DNA of 64,000 bases from Candidatus Gastranaerophilales bacterium (GCA_944323725.1 CALUTP010000019.1:1-64000), one strand, 5' to 3'; positions 26,381-35,289 are shown, counted from the first letter of the stretch. The notes: generated by a model from the sequence alone, not told the origin. Program-made: numbers and translations.

Positions 26381-27082
26381 ATGTCATTCGGAGCCGTACA
26401 AACTAATAATGCAAGAATAGGAACATGTCCACATGGACTTCCTATTGGAGCATGCCCGATTTGTAATGGTATGGGCGGAGGTGGAGGTATAAAAAAAGCC
26501 GATTTCTCTGCAAAACCTGGAGAAATGAGCTGGAATGAGTGTGCTGCTATAGGTGCATTTTTAAAAGCTCAACAAAATGCAAAACTGCAAAGACAACAAG
26601 ATATTCAAAACTTTGCACAACAAGCAATTGCTTTTCAAAATGCAATGACAAATGCATCTCAAAGACTTGCGTCATTAGCTCAGTTTTTTACAGCAAACAC
26701 CCCCGCAATTATAGCTAAACCAGTTAACTTTATTTTAAATACTATAGTTGGCGGAACTATAAATATAATTAAAAATATACCTTCTACTATCTCAAATGCA
26801 ATACACGCTTTAAATCAAAAGTTTACAGATATATCAGATAAGCTTACTGCTATTATTGGAGAACTCAAGACCGCAATCAATAAAAAAATATCAGAAACTT
26901 TTTCTGAACTAAAAAAGAAAGTGAAATCATTATTTTCGATATTCAATCCACTAAATACCGATGATGAAGAAAAGAAAATTGATGAAACTAAAAAAACTTT
27001 TCAATTGAAGACCTTTATTCATGATTTATACAATAAACTTACAAACGAAAACAAAAAGGATATAGAAAAAGATGAATGTTAA
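26381..27082 (+). CDS. Unknown protein with N-terminal CPHGLPIGACPICNG motif
   Basis: 233 residues. The N-terminus has TCPHGLPIGACPICNGMGGG, a CxH...CxxC cluster that could bind a metal, followed by a Gly run. The rest is Gln/Ala-rich helix and an amphipathic or weakly hydrophobic region (about residues 110-140), ending in a Lys-rich tail. It is the first gene behind the cobalamin-riboswitch-like leader, with its ribosome site inside the terminator stem. Its end overlaps the next start by 11 bp. The family is not recognised; metal binding is an inference. Confidence 0.75.
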   Translation: MSFGAVQTNNARIGTCPHGLPIGACPICNGMGGGGGIKKADFSAKPGEMSWNECAAIGAFLKAQQNAKLQRQQDIQNFAQQAIAFQNAMTNASQRLASLAQFFTANTPAIIAKPVNFILNTIVGGTINIIKNIPSTISNAIHALNQKFTDISDKLTAIIGELKTAINKKISETFSELKKKVKSLFSIFNPLNTDDEEKKIDETKKTFQLKTFIHDLYNKLTNENKKDIEKDEC

Positions 27083-28550
27083 TCAATTCCACGATGGAGA
27101 GACTTTACGTCAACAGCGTAATTTAACAACCCAGCAAAAAAAAGCCAATGCATACACCAAAGAAGGGGTTGTAGTTAACAGTTTTATAAAAGAAGGGCAA
27201 AATAGCAACATAAATTTAGATGAAACTTACGATACTCTTGTAATTTCTGAAAATGTAAAAATGCCTGCAAAATTAGATGAAAATATTAATTCTAAAGAAA
27301 AAAGCCTTATACCAATAAGTGCAATTGCAGTAGGAGTAATGACAGGAGTAACTTTGCTTACAGCTTTTATACGTAAAAATGCAAAAATAAACAGAGAAGC
27401 TGCAGTTAAAAAGCTTGAAACACTCCCATCAACTACCCGTAATGTCGCAATTAACGAAGAAACCCACCAAGCAATTTATAGAATGATTAAAAATCCAACT
27501 CCAAAGACTCTACTTGCTGGTAGCGGAGTACTTGTATTAAGCGCTATGGCATTTATGGGGAAAACATTCTTTGACGGATATAAAGACGTCTGGGTGAAGA
27601 AAAAAGAAGCAGATATCCAAAAAAATTTACAAGAAAAATTAATTGATGTCGAAACTCAATCATTTAGCGGGAAAATTCAAATAATAAGAAGTATGCTCTC
27701 TGAAAAAGCAAAAGAACTCGGTAAATATGTTTCTACTGAAATAAAGCCTCAAAAAGGTTCCAAAACTTTTGGTGGTATCTCTTTTGGAGAAACTAATACA
27801 AAAAGTAAAAGTAAAAATAGTAATATGAAATATTTTCTTCTAGGTGCTGGCACTATTGCATCTATTATCGGACTTGGATATTTGTCTATGAAAAACCTTA
27901 ATGCAGGGAAAAAACACATTGATAAATATCTCACAGATAAAAAAGCAACAATCAAAAAAATTATCACAACCTCAAAAGATGAAACAAAAGCAAATGATAA
28001 AATAACGTTAAAAGTACTTTTCCATGATGTGGATGCTTCAAAAGAATTTATAGAAAATTCACTAAAAGATTTAAATTGGAAACCTGAAGAAATTAATGAA
28101 TTTACCCAAGAAGTACTTAAAGCAACAGCAAAAGTAAATGAAGCTATGGGGGGAGATGGATCTGATAAAACGACTTTCTATTCACACGTTAATGATTATA
28201 GAGCTCATTTATTTAATTATCTTCTTAATACAGAAAATAAACAATTTAAACAATTATTCTTTGGCATAACAGGTCTTACTGCTTTTAGCTATGGAGGTAA
28301 ACTAGCTGGAGATGCTATAAAAGAAGTCCAAGTTAAGAAAATTAATGCTGAAACTGAATTAAATTTACAAAAACGCCTTGTATCTACTGAACTTAGAAAT
28401 TTTAAATCAAAAAAGGATTCAGCAATACAACCATTAATCGAAGAATTCTATCGTCAAGCCAATCAAGGAAAACCGAAAGAAGAATTAAAAGTTATGGCAG
28501 ATAATATATTGTTAGAAATTAAAAACGGACCACCGTTTGTGTATTCATAA
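27072..28550 (+). CDS. Multi-pass membrane protein, unknown
   Basis: 492 residues with four separated hydrophobic segments (about residues 78-97, 147-167, 253-273, 393-413) linked by Lys/Glu-rich helical regions. It has no signal peptide and no recognised domain. It starts inside the end of the previous gene (translational coupling) and is followed 16 bp later by the 155-residue protein, so the three are an operon under the same leader. The alternation of membrane segments and charged helices suggests a scaffold rather than an enzyme (inference). Confidence 0.75.
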   Translation: MNVNQFHDGETLRQQRNLTTQQKKANAYTKEGVVVNSFIKEGQNSNINLDETYDTLVISENVKMPAKLDENINSKEKSLIPISAIAVGVMTGVTLLTAFIRKNAKINREAAVKKLETLPSTTRNVAINEETHQAIYRMIKNPTPKTLLAGSGVLVLSAMAFMGKTFFDGYKDVWVKKKEADIQKNLQEKLIDVETQSFSGKIQIIRSMLSEKAKELGKYVSTEIKPQKGSKTFGGISFGETNTKSKSKNSNMKYFLLGAGTIASIIGLGYLSMKNLNAGKKHIDKYLTDKKATIKKIITTSKDETKANDKITLKVLFHDVDASKEFIENSLKDLNWKPEEINEFTQEVLKATAKVNEAMGGDGSDKTTFYSHVNDYRAHLFNYLLNTENKQFKQLFFGITGLTAFSYGGKLAGDAIKEVQVKKINAETELNLQKRLVSTELRNFKSKKDSAIQPLIEEFYRQANQGKPKEELKVMADNILLEIKNGPPFVYS

Positions 28551-28566
28551 CCTAAGGAGGTCATAA

Positions 28567-29034
28567 TTGGGTATTCAACAAATTAACAGCTTTAACTATT
28601 CTTATATCAAGCCCTGTACTGTAATACAACCTACAGCACAGCAAAATTACTGTAAATTTAATCAGGCTAAAGTTGATTATTTTGTTAAACAAAAAGAATT
28701 AGGACTACCTTATTTAAAAGATGTTCTTAAAAATTCGAATAATGAAGATCAGATAACTGAATCACTTTATATACTTGATAGAATGCTTGATAACGGTACA
28801 AAAGGGATTGATAAAATGTATCCTGAACTTTCTCGTTTTAATAAAACAAAATCCGCAAATATACAGACTTTTCTTGCTGGAATATATAGAAAAATTCAAG
28901 TTCCAGATGCTTTTGGGCCGCTTTTAAGTATGCTGATTCAAAACTCTATTAATCCGCCACAATCCGTATTTGATCCAAACGAAGAAATAGGGGGCGCAAT
29001 TCTCTCTTATCTTTCTGAGAGATTTAGAACTTAA
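28567..29034 (+). CDS. Unknown 155-residue helical protein (TTG start)
   Basis: It begins at TTG with a perfect AAGGAGG 6 bases upstream, which decides the start. It contains repeated helical segments (YLKDVLKNSNNEDQITESLY, then FLAGIYRKIQVPDAFGPLL) of the kind seen in HEAT-like adaptors. It has no membrane or signal segment. It is third gene of the riboswitch-led unit. Not recognised. Confidence 0.7.
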   Translation: MGIQQINSFNYSYIKPCTVIQPTAQQNYCKFNQAKVDYFVKQKELGLPYLKDVLKNSNNEDQITESLYILDRMLDNGTKGIDKMYPELSRFNKTKSANIQTFLAGIYRKIQVPDAFGPLLSMLIQNSINPPQSVFDPNEEIGGAILSYLSERFRT

Positions 29035-29051
29035 TTTTATTTGTAAAATTT

Positions 29052-29060
29052 ATGTAACAT
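29052..29060. promoter_or_regulatory. ATGTAACAT palindrome
   Basis: ATGT-A-ACAT, 62 bp before the EF-hand/metallopeptidase gene; same core as the sites before the SQAR/LDTE genes. Confidence 0.35.
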
Positions 29061-29122
29061 GACTATTTTTTTACTAAAGTTTTGTATTTAAAAATCCGAT
29101 AGCTGATATGGAGGCATTTTGA

Positions 29123-30871
29123 ATGCAAATAGAAAGTTCAAGATTGTTACAATATACAATTAAAAAAGAGGTACAAACTACCTCTTCAGCTTGTTTATCA
29201 GCCTCTGTTGATGACATTGAGATTACTAGTACAATCAATGTATCTGATTATGAACTTGCTATTGATGCCGCGAATGCAGGTCTGGAAAATATTAACATTG
29301 TAAGTAAAATTAATTATATACCCACTGATACTGTCGAAATTAATGGAAAGACTTCTGATATAACTAATGTAAGCTCAGTACTTTCTAACGAAAGCATCAG
29401 TAATACTGTAGACTTAGTGATTAATCCGCCTGAAAATACTACAAAACCAACTACTATGAGTTTTTCTTCGACTTATAAAGATTTATCACAATCTACAATA
29501 AATAGAATCAAACAAATTATTTATGACTTACACCACAAAACAAGTGGGGGGACTGAAGGCGGAGATGGTACTGGAGGAACCGGAGGCACTGGAGGGACTG
29601 AAGGTGGTGATGGTACTGGAGGCACCGGAGGTACTGGAGGAACTGAAGGTGGAGATGGTTCTGATGGCCCAGAACTAGAGGAGCCAGATCCTAATAAGAA
29701 ATCATTTATTAATGAATTTAATGATACTACATCTATGTTTGAATATTTAAATTCACTAGATTCGAGTATTACAGCTGAATCTGGAATAACTAGAGCACAA
29801 CTTATTGCTTTAACACAAAACGATAGCTGGGAAGATAGTAACTATGATTTCTTTGGATCACTAAATAGAATTTTCGATGTTTTGGATGAAGACGATAATT
29901 CTACACTTTCCTTTGAAGAAATTAAAGAATTTATTGGTGATGAAATCGGTAATAGCATAGTTACATACAAAAATAAAGTAAATACTTATGCTGCTGAAAT
30001 CCAAAATAAATATGTCCATATGAGTGATCAAGAAAAATTAGAATTTGTACTTAAAAAAACCGAAGAGTACCTAAAAGCAGCAGGATTAACCATGCAGTTA
30101 AATGCACTGAATAAATTAAAAAGTCAAACTGACTTACATAATAGTATTAAAGTTGGAAATATTGCAATGGCTAACTTAAATAATGATCCAAATGCTGAAT
30201 TCTTTACATTAGGTTCATACACTTTTAAAGCAGGTCAATTTCAATATGAAGTAGACGGGTATCCTCAAGATGTAACTATTTGGGCTAATGATAAAGATAC
30301 AGCTGATGATGATCTAGGTATCACTTTGGATATCTCATTACTATCAAAAAATTGGTATGAACTGGTTGATGTAATGGTACATGAACTTACACACGCTACT
30401 GCATCACAATTTTATACTGCATCAAGCGACCCTAATGAAGCTGCATCTCTAAACTTAGATAATGTTAAAACTCTTTATGATATGGGCTTTATAGATTTAA
30501 CAGAATATAACTATTATAATGATAACTGGGTAAGTATTGTAACAAATGGTCAACAAGATGACATAAACCGATTATTTTACCTTGCTAGCTGTGCTTGGGG
30601 TGAATATATGGCATACCAAACAGATGCTGACTATGTAGACAGTATAGCAGGTGATGAATATGATGCTGGAAGACTAACTACAGCTGTAGATGGTTCTAAT
30701 GAAAAACAAACTATTATAGATCATATTGACGCAGCCTATAATACCGAAGGTTGGGAACAAAAATTTGATTCAGAAGGGAATCCAATGTACGATGAACATG
30801 GAGACCCAATACTTGAATATGTTATTCATAATGAAGCTGTACCTGATTGGAAATGGTGGACTTATGCTTAA
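29123..30871 (+). CDS. Unknown protein with Gly-rich linker, EF-hand and HExxH motif
   Basis: 582 residues. In order: a Ser/Thr/Val-rich N-terminal region without a Sec signal; a Gly/Thr/Asp-rich linker (about 142-185) with two and a half 15-residue TEGGDGTGG-type repeats; one canonical EF-hand loop, DEDDNSTLSFEE (about residue 255), expected to bind calcium; and a zincin-like VMVHELTHATASQ (about residue 421). The C-terminal region is Trp/Asp-rich. It looks like a calcium-dependent extracellular metallopeptidase exported by a non-Sec route; export and activity are inferred. Confidence 0.75.
   Translation: MQIESSRLLQYTIKKEVQTTSSACLSASVDDIEITSTINVSDYELAIDAANAGLENINIVSKINYIPTDTVEINGKTSDITNVSSVLSNESISNTVDLVINPPENTTKPTTMSFSSTYKDLSQSTINRIKQIIYDLHHKTSGGTEGGDGTGGTGGTGGTEGGDGTGGTGGTGGTEGGDGSDGPELEEPDPNKKSFINEFNDTTSMFEYLNSLDSSITAESGITRAQLIALTQNDSWEDSNYDFFGSLNRIFDVLDEDDNSTLSFEEIKEFIGDEIGNSIVTYKNKVNTYAAEIQNKYVHMSDQEKLEFVLKKTEEYLKAAGLTMQLNALNKLKSQTDLHNSIKVGNIAMANLNNDPNAEFFTLGSYTFKAGQFQYEVDGYPQDVTIWANDKDTADDDLGITLDISLLSKNWYELVDVMVHELTHATASQFYTASSDPNEAASLNLDNVKTLYDMGFIDLTEYNYYNDNWVSIVTNGQQDDINRLFYLASCAWGEYMAYQTDADYVDSIAGDEYDAGRLTTAVDGSNEKQTIIDHIDAAYNTEGWEQKFDSEGNPMYDEHGDPILEYVIHNEAVPDWKWWTYA
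29548..29663 (+). repeat. 45-bp Gly-rich coding repeats
   Basis: About two and a half copies of a 45-bp unit encoding TEGGDGTGGTGGTGG. It forms a flexible linker and is a likely slippage site. Confidence 0.8.
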
Positions 30872-30921
30872 TTTGCATCATTATTTAAGATAGTCTATAA
30901 TTTGTGTGAGGTGAAAGTATT

Positions 30922-31218
30922 ATGGAAATTATTAAAATAGATAATCTTTTCAATATTTGTGATGAAATTCAATTTGAAATTAAAGATGGGATCCTTACTT
31001 ATGTTAATTTTTCACTAAATGGGGAAAATAAATTCAAGGACTTAAAAGAAAAAATAACAGAACTAAGTCTTACAGATTTGAAACAAATAGCATTCGACAA
31101 AAATCTAGATGAAAATTCACGCAAAATATTTCAAAAACTCCTAGAAAATATAGAAAGATGCAAAATAAAACAACAAATAAAACAACAAATTAATTTAATA
31201 AAAAGAAAAACTAATTAA
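30922..31218 (+). CDS. Small unknown protein
   Basis: 98 residues, Lys/Glu/Ile-rich, with a mixed N-terminal part and a long C-terminal helix ending KQQIKQQINLIKRK. The ribosome site GAGGTGAAAG is good. It sits between the EF-hand/HExxH gene and family member 2 on the same strand. There is no signal or membrane segment and no recognised domain; it might serve a neighbour as a chaperone or adaptor, but nothing shows it. Confidence 0.6.
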   Translation: MEIIKIDNLFNICDEIQFEIKDGILTYVNFSLNGENKFKDLKEKITELSLTDLKQIAFDKNLDENSRKIFQKLLENIERCKIKQQIKQQINLIKRKTN

Positions 31219-31228
31219 CAATATTAAA

Positions 31229-31243
31229 GTTTTGTAACAAAAC
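31229..31243. promoter_or_regulatory. GTTTTGTAACAAAAC palindrome
   Basis: A 15-bp perfect inverted repeat around a central A, about 85 bp before the family gene at 31327; it overlaps no gene. Confidence 0.5.
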
Positions 31244-31326
31244 AGCAATAAAATTAAAGATTAGCACCCTAGTTGTCGATATAACATGCATAAAAACTAT
31301 TTATCAGAAAGGAAAATCAGACAACC

Positions 31327-32751
31327 ATGGGAATGGCAGCTTCACAAGCTAGATTTTTAGGTCTTACTGCTCGCAAAAATAATGTCGAGTTTGAAGGCCA
31401 GCAAATCAATCAACAGCGTACTGCGCTGTCAAATGAATCTGCCAATTATTATAATGATTTATTGGGCATGTCAGTTCCTGTTCCGCCTTCAATTGATAAT
31501 TACACAAAAACTACATATACATTTGAAGATGGAGTTTTAATGAATCAAATTACTGCATTAATAGCTCAAAACGATGGCACATACACAATAAGTTACCTTT
31601 CTAAATGGCAGGATGATTTTACCCCAGTAGCAGCAGCATCAAGTGTCATTAACCAGACACCTGAGGGCTTTTTTGTCGGCGCCACTCAATTAAGAACACT
31701 TGGTGAAATGCCAACTGGTGAAACTATTCAAAATACAATCACTATTGATGGTAATTCTTATAATGTTCAAAATGATGAAGGTGGTTATTATATAGAAAGA
31801 CCTAAAATGGTTCTTGGTACAGAACTTTGCACTGCTGAAGAAATTGCAAACTTTGAATATTATCTTTTTGAAGATGGATATACTGAAGCACAACAAGTAT
31901 TCAAAGATACAGATGGATCATTCTATACCGGAGATGAAACAAATAAAACACCTCTTACTGGGAAAACAGAAGATGATTTAGTAATTTGTATATGGGATGG
32001 GTCTAAAGATGACCCTGATGCAGCAGTTACACTTGTTACAAAAAATGCTGATGGAGAATATGAAAAAGAAGCTTACGTAGAAGAGAATGTTAAAGAATAT
32101 TTAACTCAAACTCAATTAAACAGCATTACAAAATATCCAGAAATGGTTGGATTAACAACTGAGCAAATTCAAAAACTAATTGAAGAAGAACAGGCCTATT
32201 TAACATTATTGAATAACAAATACAATAATGGGGATCAAACTGGTGAATGGTATGTTAGATATGTAAAAGATTCTGAAACAGGAAATAGTGTACCATATTT
32301 CTATAAAAAGAATGATGTAGAAAATGCTGATTATATTGACGGAGCATCCAGAAGCAATATCAACTGTTACACAATAGGAAGTGATACAAAAATAGAAGAA
32401 TTTAAAGCTATTGATGGATGTCAACTAGAACAAGATACCTCTGGAAGATATATCTCATTAACTATACCTAATGATGGAAATCCAGTAACCTACGCTCTTA
32501 CAACTACAACATTGACTGATCAAGATGCTTATAATGATGCAATGAATCAGTATGAATATGAAAAATATACATATGATCAATCAATTCAAGATATAAACTC
32601 TAAAATTGAAATAGTACAGGCTCAAGATAAAAATCTTGAATTAAGATTAAAACAACTCGATACTGAACAGGATGCAATTTCTACAGAAATGGATTCCGTA
32701 TCCAAAGTAATTGAGAAAAACGTTGAATCATCTTTTAAAACATTCGGTTAA
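31327..32751 (+). CDS. SQAR/LDTE-family protein 2
   Basis: 474 residues. It starts MGMAASQARFLGLTARKNN and ends QLDTEQDAISTEMD...VIEKNVESSFKTFG, matching the other family members, with a distinct middle rich in Asp, Tyr and Thr (about residues 50-410). There is no Sec signal and no Cys-rich region. The ribosome site is AGAAAGGAAAA. It has its own upstream palindrome and terminator, so it looks monocistronic. The family is not named by me; see the findings. Confidence 0.8.
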   Translation: MGMAASQARFLGLTARKNNVEFEGQQINQQRTALSNESANYYNDLLGMSVPVPPSIDNYTKTTYTFEDGVLMNQITALIAQNDGTYTISYLSKWQDDFTPVAAASSVINQTPEGFFVGATQLRTLGEMPTGETIQNTITIDGNSYNVQNDEGGYYIERPKMVLGTELCTAEEIANFEYYLFEDGYTEAQQVFKDTDGSFYTGDETNKTPLTGKTEDDLVICIWDGSKDDPDAAVTLVTKNADGEYEKEAYVEENVKEYLTQTQLNSITKYPEMVGLTTEQIQKLIEEEQAYLTLLNNKYNNGDQTGEWYVRYVKDSETGNSVPYFYKKNDVENADYIDGASRSNINCYTIGSDTKIEEFKAIDGCQLEQDTSGRYISLTIPNDGNPVTYALTTTTLTDQDAYNDAMNQYEYEKYTYDQSIQDINSKIEIVQAQDKNLELRLKQLDTEQDAISTEMDSVSKVIEKNVESSFKTFG

Positions 32752-32810
32752 AAGATGGTAAACAAACAAAAATTTCCTTTCCCTTTTTCCTTTTTCCTAT
32801 TAATTTTCCA

Positions 32811-32840
32811 ACGACTAACTATTATAGTAAGTCGTTTTTC
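32811..32840 (+). terminator. Intrinsic terminator of family gene 2
   Basis: ACGACT-A-ACTAT / ATAGT-A-AGTCGT stem (one mismatch) followed by TTTTTC. It is preceded by a pyrimidine-rich 3' UTR. Confidence 0.8.
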
Positions 32841-32844
32841 TTTA

Positions 32845-32859
32845 TGTTAATATGAAAAT
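32845..32859 (+). promoter_or_regulatory. Putative leaderless extended -10 of the polyprenyl synthase gene
   Basis: TGTTAATAT-GAAAAT-ATG: extended -10 ending 6 bp before the ATG, no ribosome site. Confidence 0.5.
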
Positions 32860-33732
32860 ATGAGCTTTGATGAAATATCATATAAAAAAATTGCATCTGA
32901 GGTTGAAGATGAACTGCAAAAACTTAATACCGAATTGGCAAATTCCATATCTGGAAAAACATTGTTACATAATAGTATTAATGAATTCCTTCTTACACCA
33001 TCAAAAAGGATTCGCCCATTATTAAGTTTTTTATATCTTAAAGCTAGAAATATACAAATTACAGATAAGCATATAAAACTTCAGACAATTGTAGAACTAA
33101 TCCATAATGCTTCATTAATTCATGATGATGTTATTGACAATGGGAAAATAAGAAGAAATCATAATACTATTAATAATACTTTTGACAATCGACTGGCTGT
33201 AATTTCTGGTGATTATATTTTATCAATTACTATTCAAAAATTAACAGAATTAAATTCTATTGAACTGATAAAAATATTCTCTGAAACTATAGATATGATG
33301 TGTTCTGGAGAAATAGAACAGCATTTTTCAAGATTTAAAATTCCAAATATTGAACAATACATCGAAAAATCTTATAAAAAAACAGGTGCTCTTTTTGAAT
33401 CGGCAGTAAAATCTGCACTTATTTTAGAAAATTTACCAGTTCAAAATGCTGAATTTGCAAAGCTTTTCGGTATTGCATTCCAAATAAGAGATGACTTAAT
33501 CAATACAACAGGAAAAGACTTATCAAAAAACAACAATGACATATCTGAAGGAATATATAATGCCCCTGTAATATTTTCAGGAGATATCACACATCCAGAA
33601 GCAGGGATTGAAAAAACTAAATCTTTGTTAAATAATTATATACAAAAGACTAAACAAGAACTTTCTATCCTAGAGAATAACCGTTATAAATCAGCAATAA
33701 TAAAACTTTTGGACTTAATAAATAATGAATAG
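32860..33732 (+). CDS. Polyprenyl diphosphate synthase (IspB/IspA family)
   Basis: 290 residues of all-helical prenyltransferase fold. The first Asp motif is in SLIHDDVIDNGKIRRN (DDxxD present), upstream is KRIRPLLSF (diphosphate-binding), and the second motif reads RDDLIN, where the last Asp of DDxxD is Asn. The enzyme condenses IPP with allylic diphosphates; chain length (farnesyl, geranylgeranyl or longer) cannot be fixed by eye. It overlaps lepB by 8 bp, so the two are cotranscribed. Confidence 0.88.
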   Translation: MSFDEISYKKIASEVEDELQKLNTELANSISGKTLLHNSINEFLLTPSKRIRPLLSFLYLKARNIQITDKHIKLQTIVELIHNASLIHDDVIDNGKIRRNHNTINNTFDNRLAVISGDYILSITIQKLTELNSIELIKIFSETIDMMCSGEIEQHFSRFKIPNIEQYIEKSYKKTGALFESAVKSALILENLPVQNAEFAKLFGIAFQIRDDLINTTGKDLSKNNNDISEGIYNAPVIFSGDITHPEAGIEKTKSLLNNYIQKTKQELSILENNRYKSAIIKLLDLINNE

Positions 33733-34390
33733 AGAAGAACTTAAAAGTAAATTAATAAAATTTTACGAAAAACACAGACCAGCTATTAAAGAAACAGTAG
33801 AAACTGTAGTATTTGTAATAGTTATGGTAATAATTATCAGATTTTTTGTAGGTGAAATTCGCTGGATACCATCAGGATCGATGAGACCTACACTAATAGA
33901 AGGCGACAGAATATTTGTCGAGAGATTTTCAAGATTTTATACCACACCTAAAAGAGGGGATATAATGGTATTTTATCCACCATTTGAACAACTTAAGAAC
34001 ACCCCTTGGAAATTATTTGCTCGACTGACAGGGTTTTTCTGCAAAGACATCGCATATATAAAAAGAGTTGTAGGGATGCCTGGCGATAAGTATGAAATAA
34101 AACCTGATGATACTGGAAAATATACTGTCTATATTAATGATAAACCACTAGATGAACCATATATAAGAAGCCCATATGATTATCCACCATGCACACAAGC
34201 TATGTTTTGCGGCCCTGCGGTTATTCCACCAAAACATTACCTTATGCTGGGAGATAATAGGGGAAATTCTCAAGATGGACGGTATTGGGGATTATTATCA
34301 GAAGATAGATTTATAGGTAAAGCTGTATTTCTCTTCTGGCCATTTACAAGAGTTAAAACACTTACATACAAAAAAAGCCTCTCTGAATAA
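33725..34390 (+). CDS. lepB: Signal peptidase I
   Basis: 221 residues with one N-terminal membrane helix (about residues 22-40). The catalytic Ser is in WIPSGSMRPTL, the general-base Lys in YIKRVVGMPGD, and box E is LGDNRGNSQDGRYWG. It cleaves Sec and Tat signal peptides on the outer face of the membrane. Translation is coupled to the upstream polyprenyl synthase gene. The stop codon sits in the loop of a terminator. Confidence 0.95.
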   Translation: MNREELKSKLIKFYEKHRPAIKETVETVVFVIVMVIIIRFFVGEIRWIPSGSMRPTLIEGDRIFVERFSRFYTTPKRGDIMVFYPPFEQLKNTPWKLFARLTGFFCKDIAYIKRVVGMPGDKYEIKPDDTGKYTVYINDKPLDEPYIRSPYDYPPCTQAMFCGPAVIPPKHYLMLGDNRGNSQDGRYWGLLSEDRFIGKAVFLFWPFTRVKTLTYKKSLSE

Positions 34391-34402
34391 AGAGGCTTTT
34401 TT
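34371..34402. terminator. Bidirectional intrinsic terminator
   Basis: AAAAAAGCCTCT-8 nt-AGAGGCTTTTTT, shared by lepB and the minus-strand gene ending at 34403. Confidence 0.9.
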
Positions 34403-34780
34403 CTATGACATTAAATGGTAATATTTCATATAATTTGCCATAATTTCAGAACTCGTAGCATTGGCTACATTAGCCTTAATCGTCTGCTCACTATCCGTCT
34501 CAGAAGTTTCTTTTACCTGCTGAGTTTCTTGTTTTCTTTGCTGAGCTATTTGCTCTATCTGAACATCCTTTATAAACTCTTCAACAGCAGTCTGAATTTC
34601 TTTCAACTTAGCTTTATCACCGGAATAAGAGCCGGTTGATTCAACACCCGCTTCACTCAAATCTTTCATAATCTGAGCCCACTCATTATAGTTTGGAATT
34701 GAAGCCCCTTGTGCTTGCGCTGCTGCTTGAGCTTTTTTTAATTCTTCTTCAGACTCAATACCATCCACTCTGTAAGCCAT
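34403..34780 (-). CDS. Ala/Gln-rich helical protein, unknown
   Basis: 125 residues starting MAYRVDGIESEEELKKAQ, predicted helical, with a Gln/Glu/Thr-rich low-complexity part (about residues 80-105). There is no signal or membrane segment. The ribosome site AAGGAGAG is strong, with a TTGTAAC string just upstream of it. It stands alone between lepB and the ribosomal operon. Not recognised. Confidence 0.65.
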   Translation of the reverse strand: MAYRVDGIESEEELKKAQAAAQAQGASIPNYNEWAQIMKDLSEAGVESTGSYSGDKAKLKEIQTAVEEFIKDVQIEQIAQQRKQETQQVKETSETDSEQTIKANVANATSSEIMANYMKYYHLMS

Positions 34781-35017
34781 AATTACTCTCCTTATTGTAA
34801 CTAAATATATAAAGTATTTTAATTAAGGCTTTTTTCAGGTAATATAAATATTGTAAAAAATATTAACAATTAAATCTATTAATAAAATTTGCTCTAAGAA
34901 TAATTTTGGATAGCAGTATATAGCAAAAAATAATAAGAAGTGAATTGGAAATTACAGAGGATTATCCTTGTTAGTTTGTTTAATTAAAAATAAAATAATT
35001 AAAATTATTAAGAAAAA

Positions 35018-35046
35018 TTTACAAAAAGACTAAAACTTGCTATAAT
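35018..35046 (+). promoter_or_regulatory. Promoter of the infA-rpsI ribosomal operon
   Basis: TTTACA (35018-35023), 17 bp, TATAAT (35041-35046), with TGC before the -10 giving the extended form. This is the only strong element in 34781-35150; that stretch has no credible gene. The mRNA would carry a leader of about 240 nt. Confidence 0.8.
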
Positions 35047-35179
35047 TAAAGTTTTTAAACATGCTTATCTTTATTGATAGTGTGCTGTTATTACAAAAAC
35101 AATCACTATTTATTTTAAAATAAAATACATGGAAATACAATCAAAGTGCTTGCATTCAAATATTTTGCAAGTAATATAG

Positions 35180-35280
35180 TAGAGTACCCTCTAAAAGGGT
35201 GTACTATGCACATGTAAAAATCGGGGCGCAGCTCGTTAATAACTCAGCTTTGTCGAACCGATATATGACAAGCCGAAAAT
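35180..35280 (+). promoter_or_regulatory. Structured leader RNA upstream of infA
   Basis: A hairpin around ACCCT-CTAAA-AGGGT comes first. Then a GC-rich island begins ATCGG (35220-35224). ATCGG can pair with CCGAT (35258-35262), which lies in the loop of TTGTC/GACAA (35250-35254/35267-35271), giving a pseudoknot. TCGG can instead pair with CCGA (35273-35276), close to the GAGG ribosome site. This suggests translational autoregulation of the operon. Confidence 0.45.
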
Positions 35281-35289
35281 GAGGAACTT

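Noticed and set aside
31261-31270. TTAGCACCC resembling half of a CIRCE element
   Set aside because: The second half GAGTGCTAA is missing and the gene downstream is not a chaperone.
35220-35276. tRNA-like start (CGGGGCGCAGCTCG) in the infA leader
   Set aside because: No D-, anticodon- and T-arm set can be drawn and there is no TTCGA-type T loop at the right distance; treated as a leader RNA.
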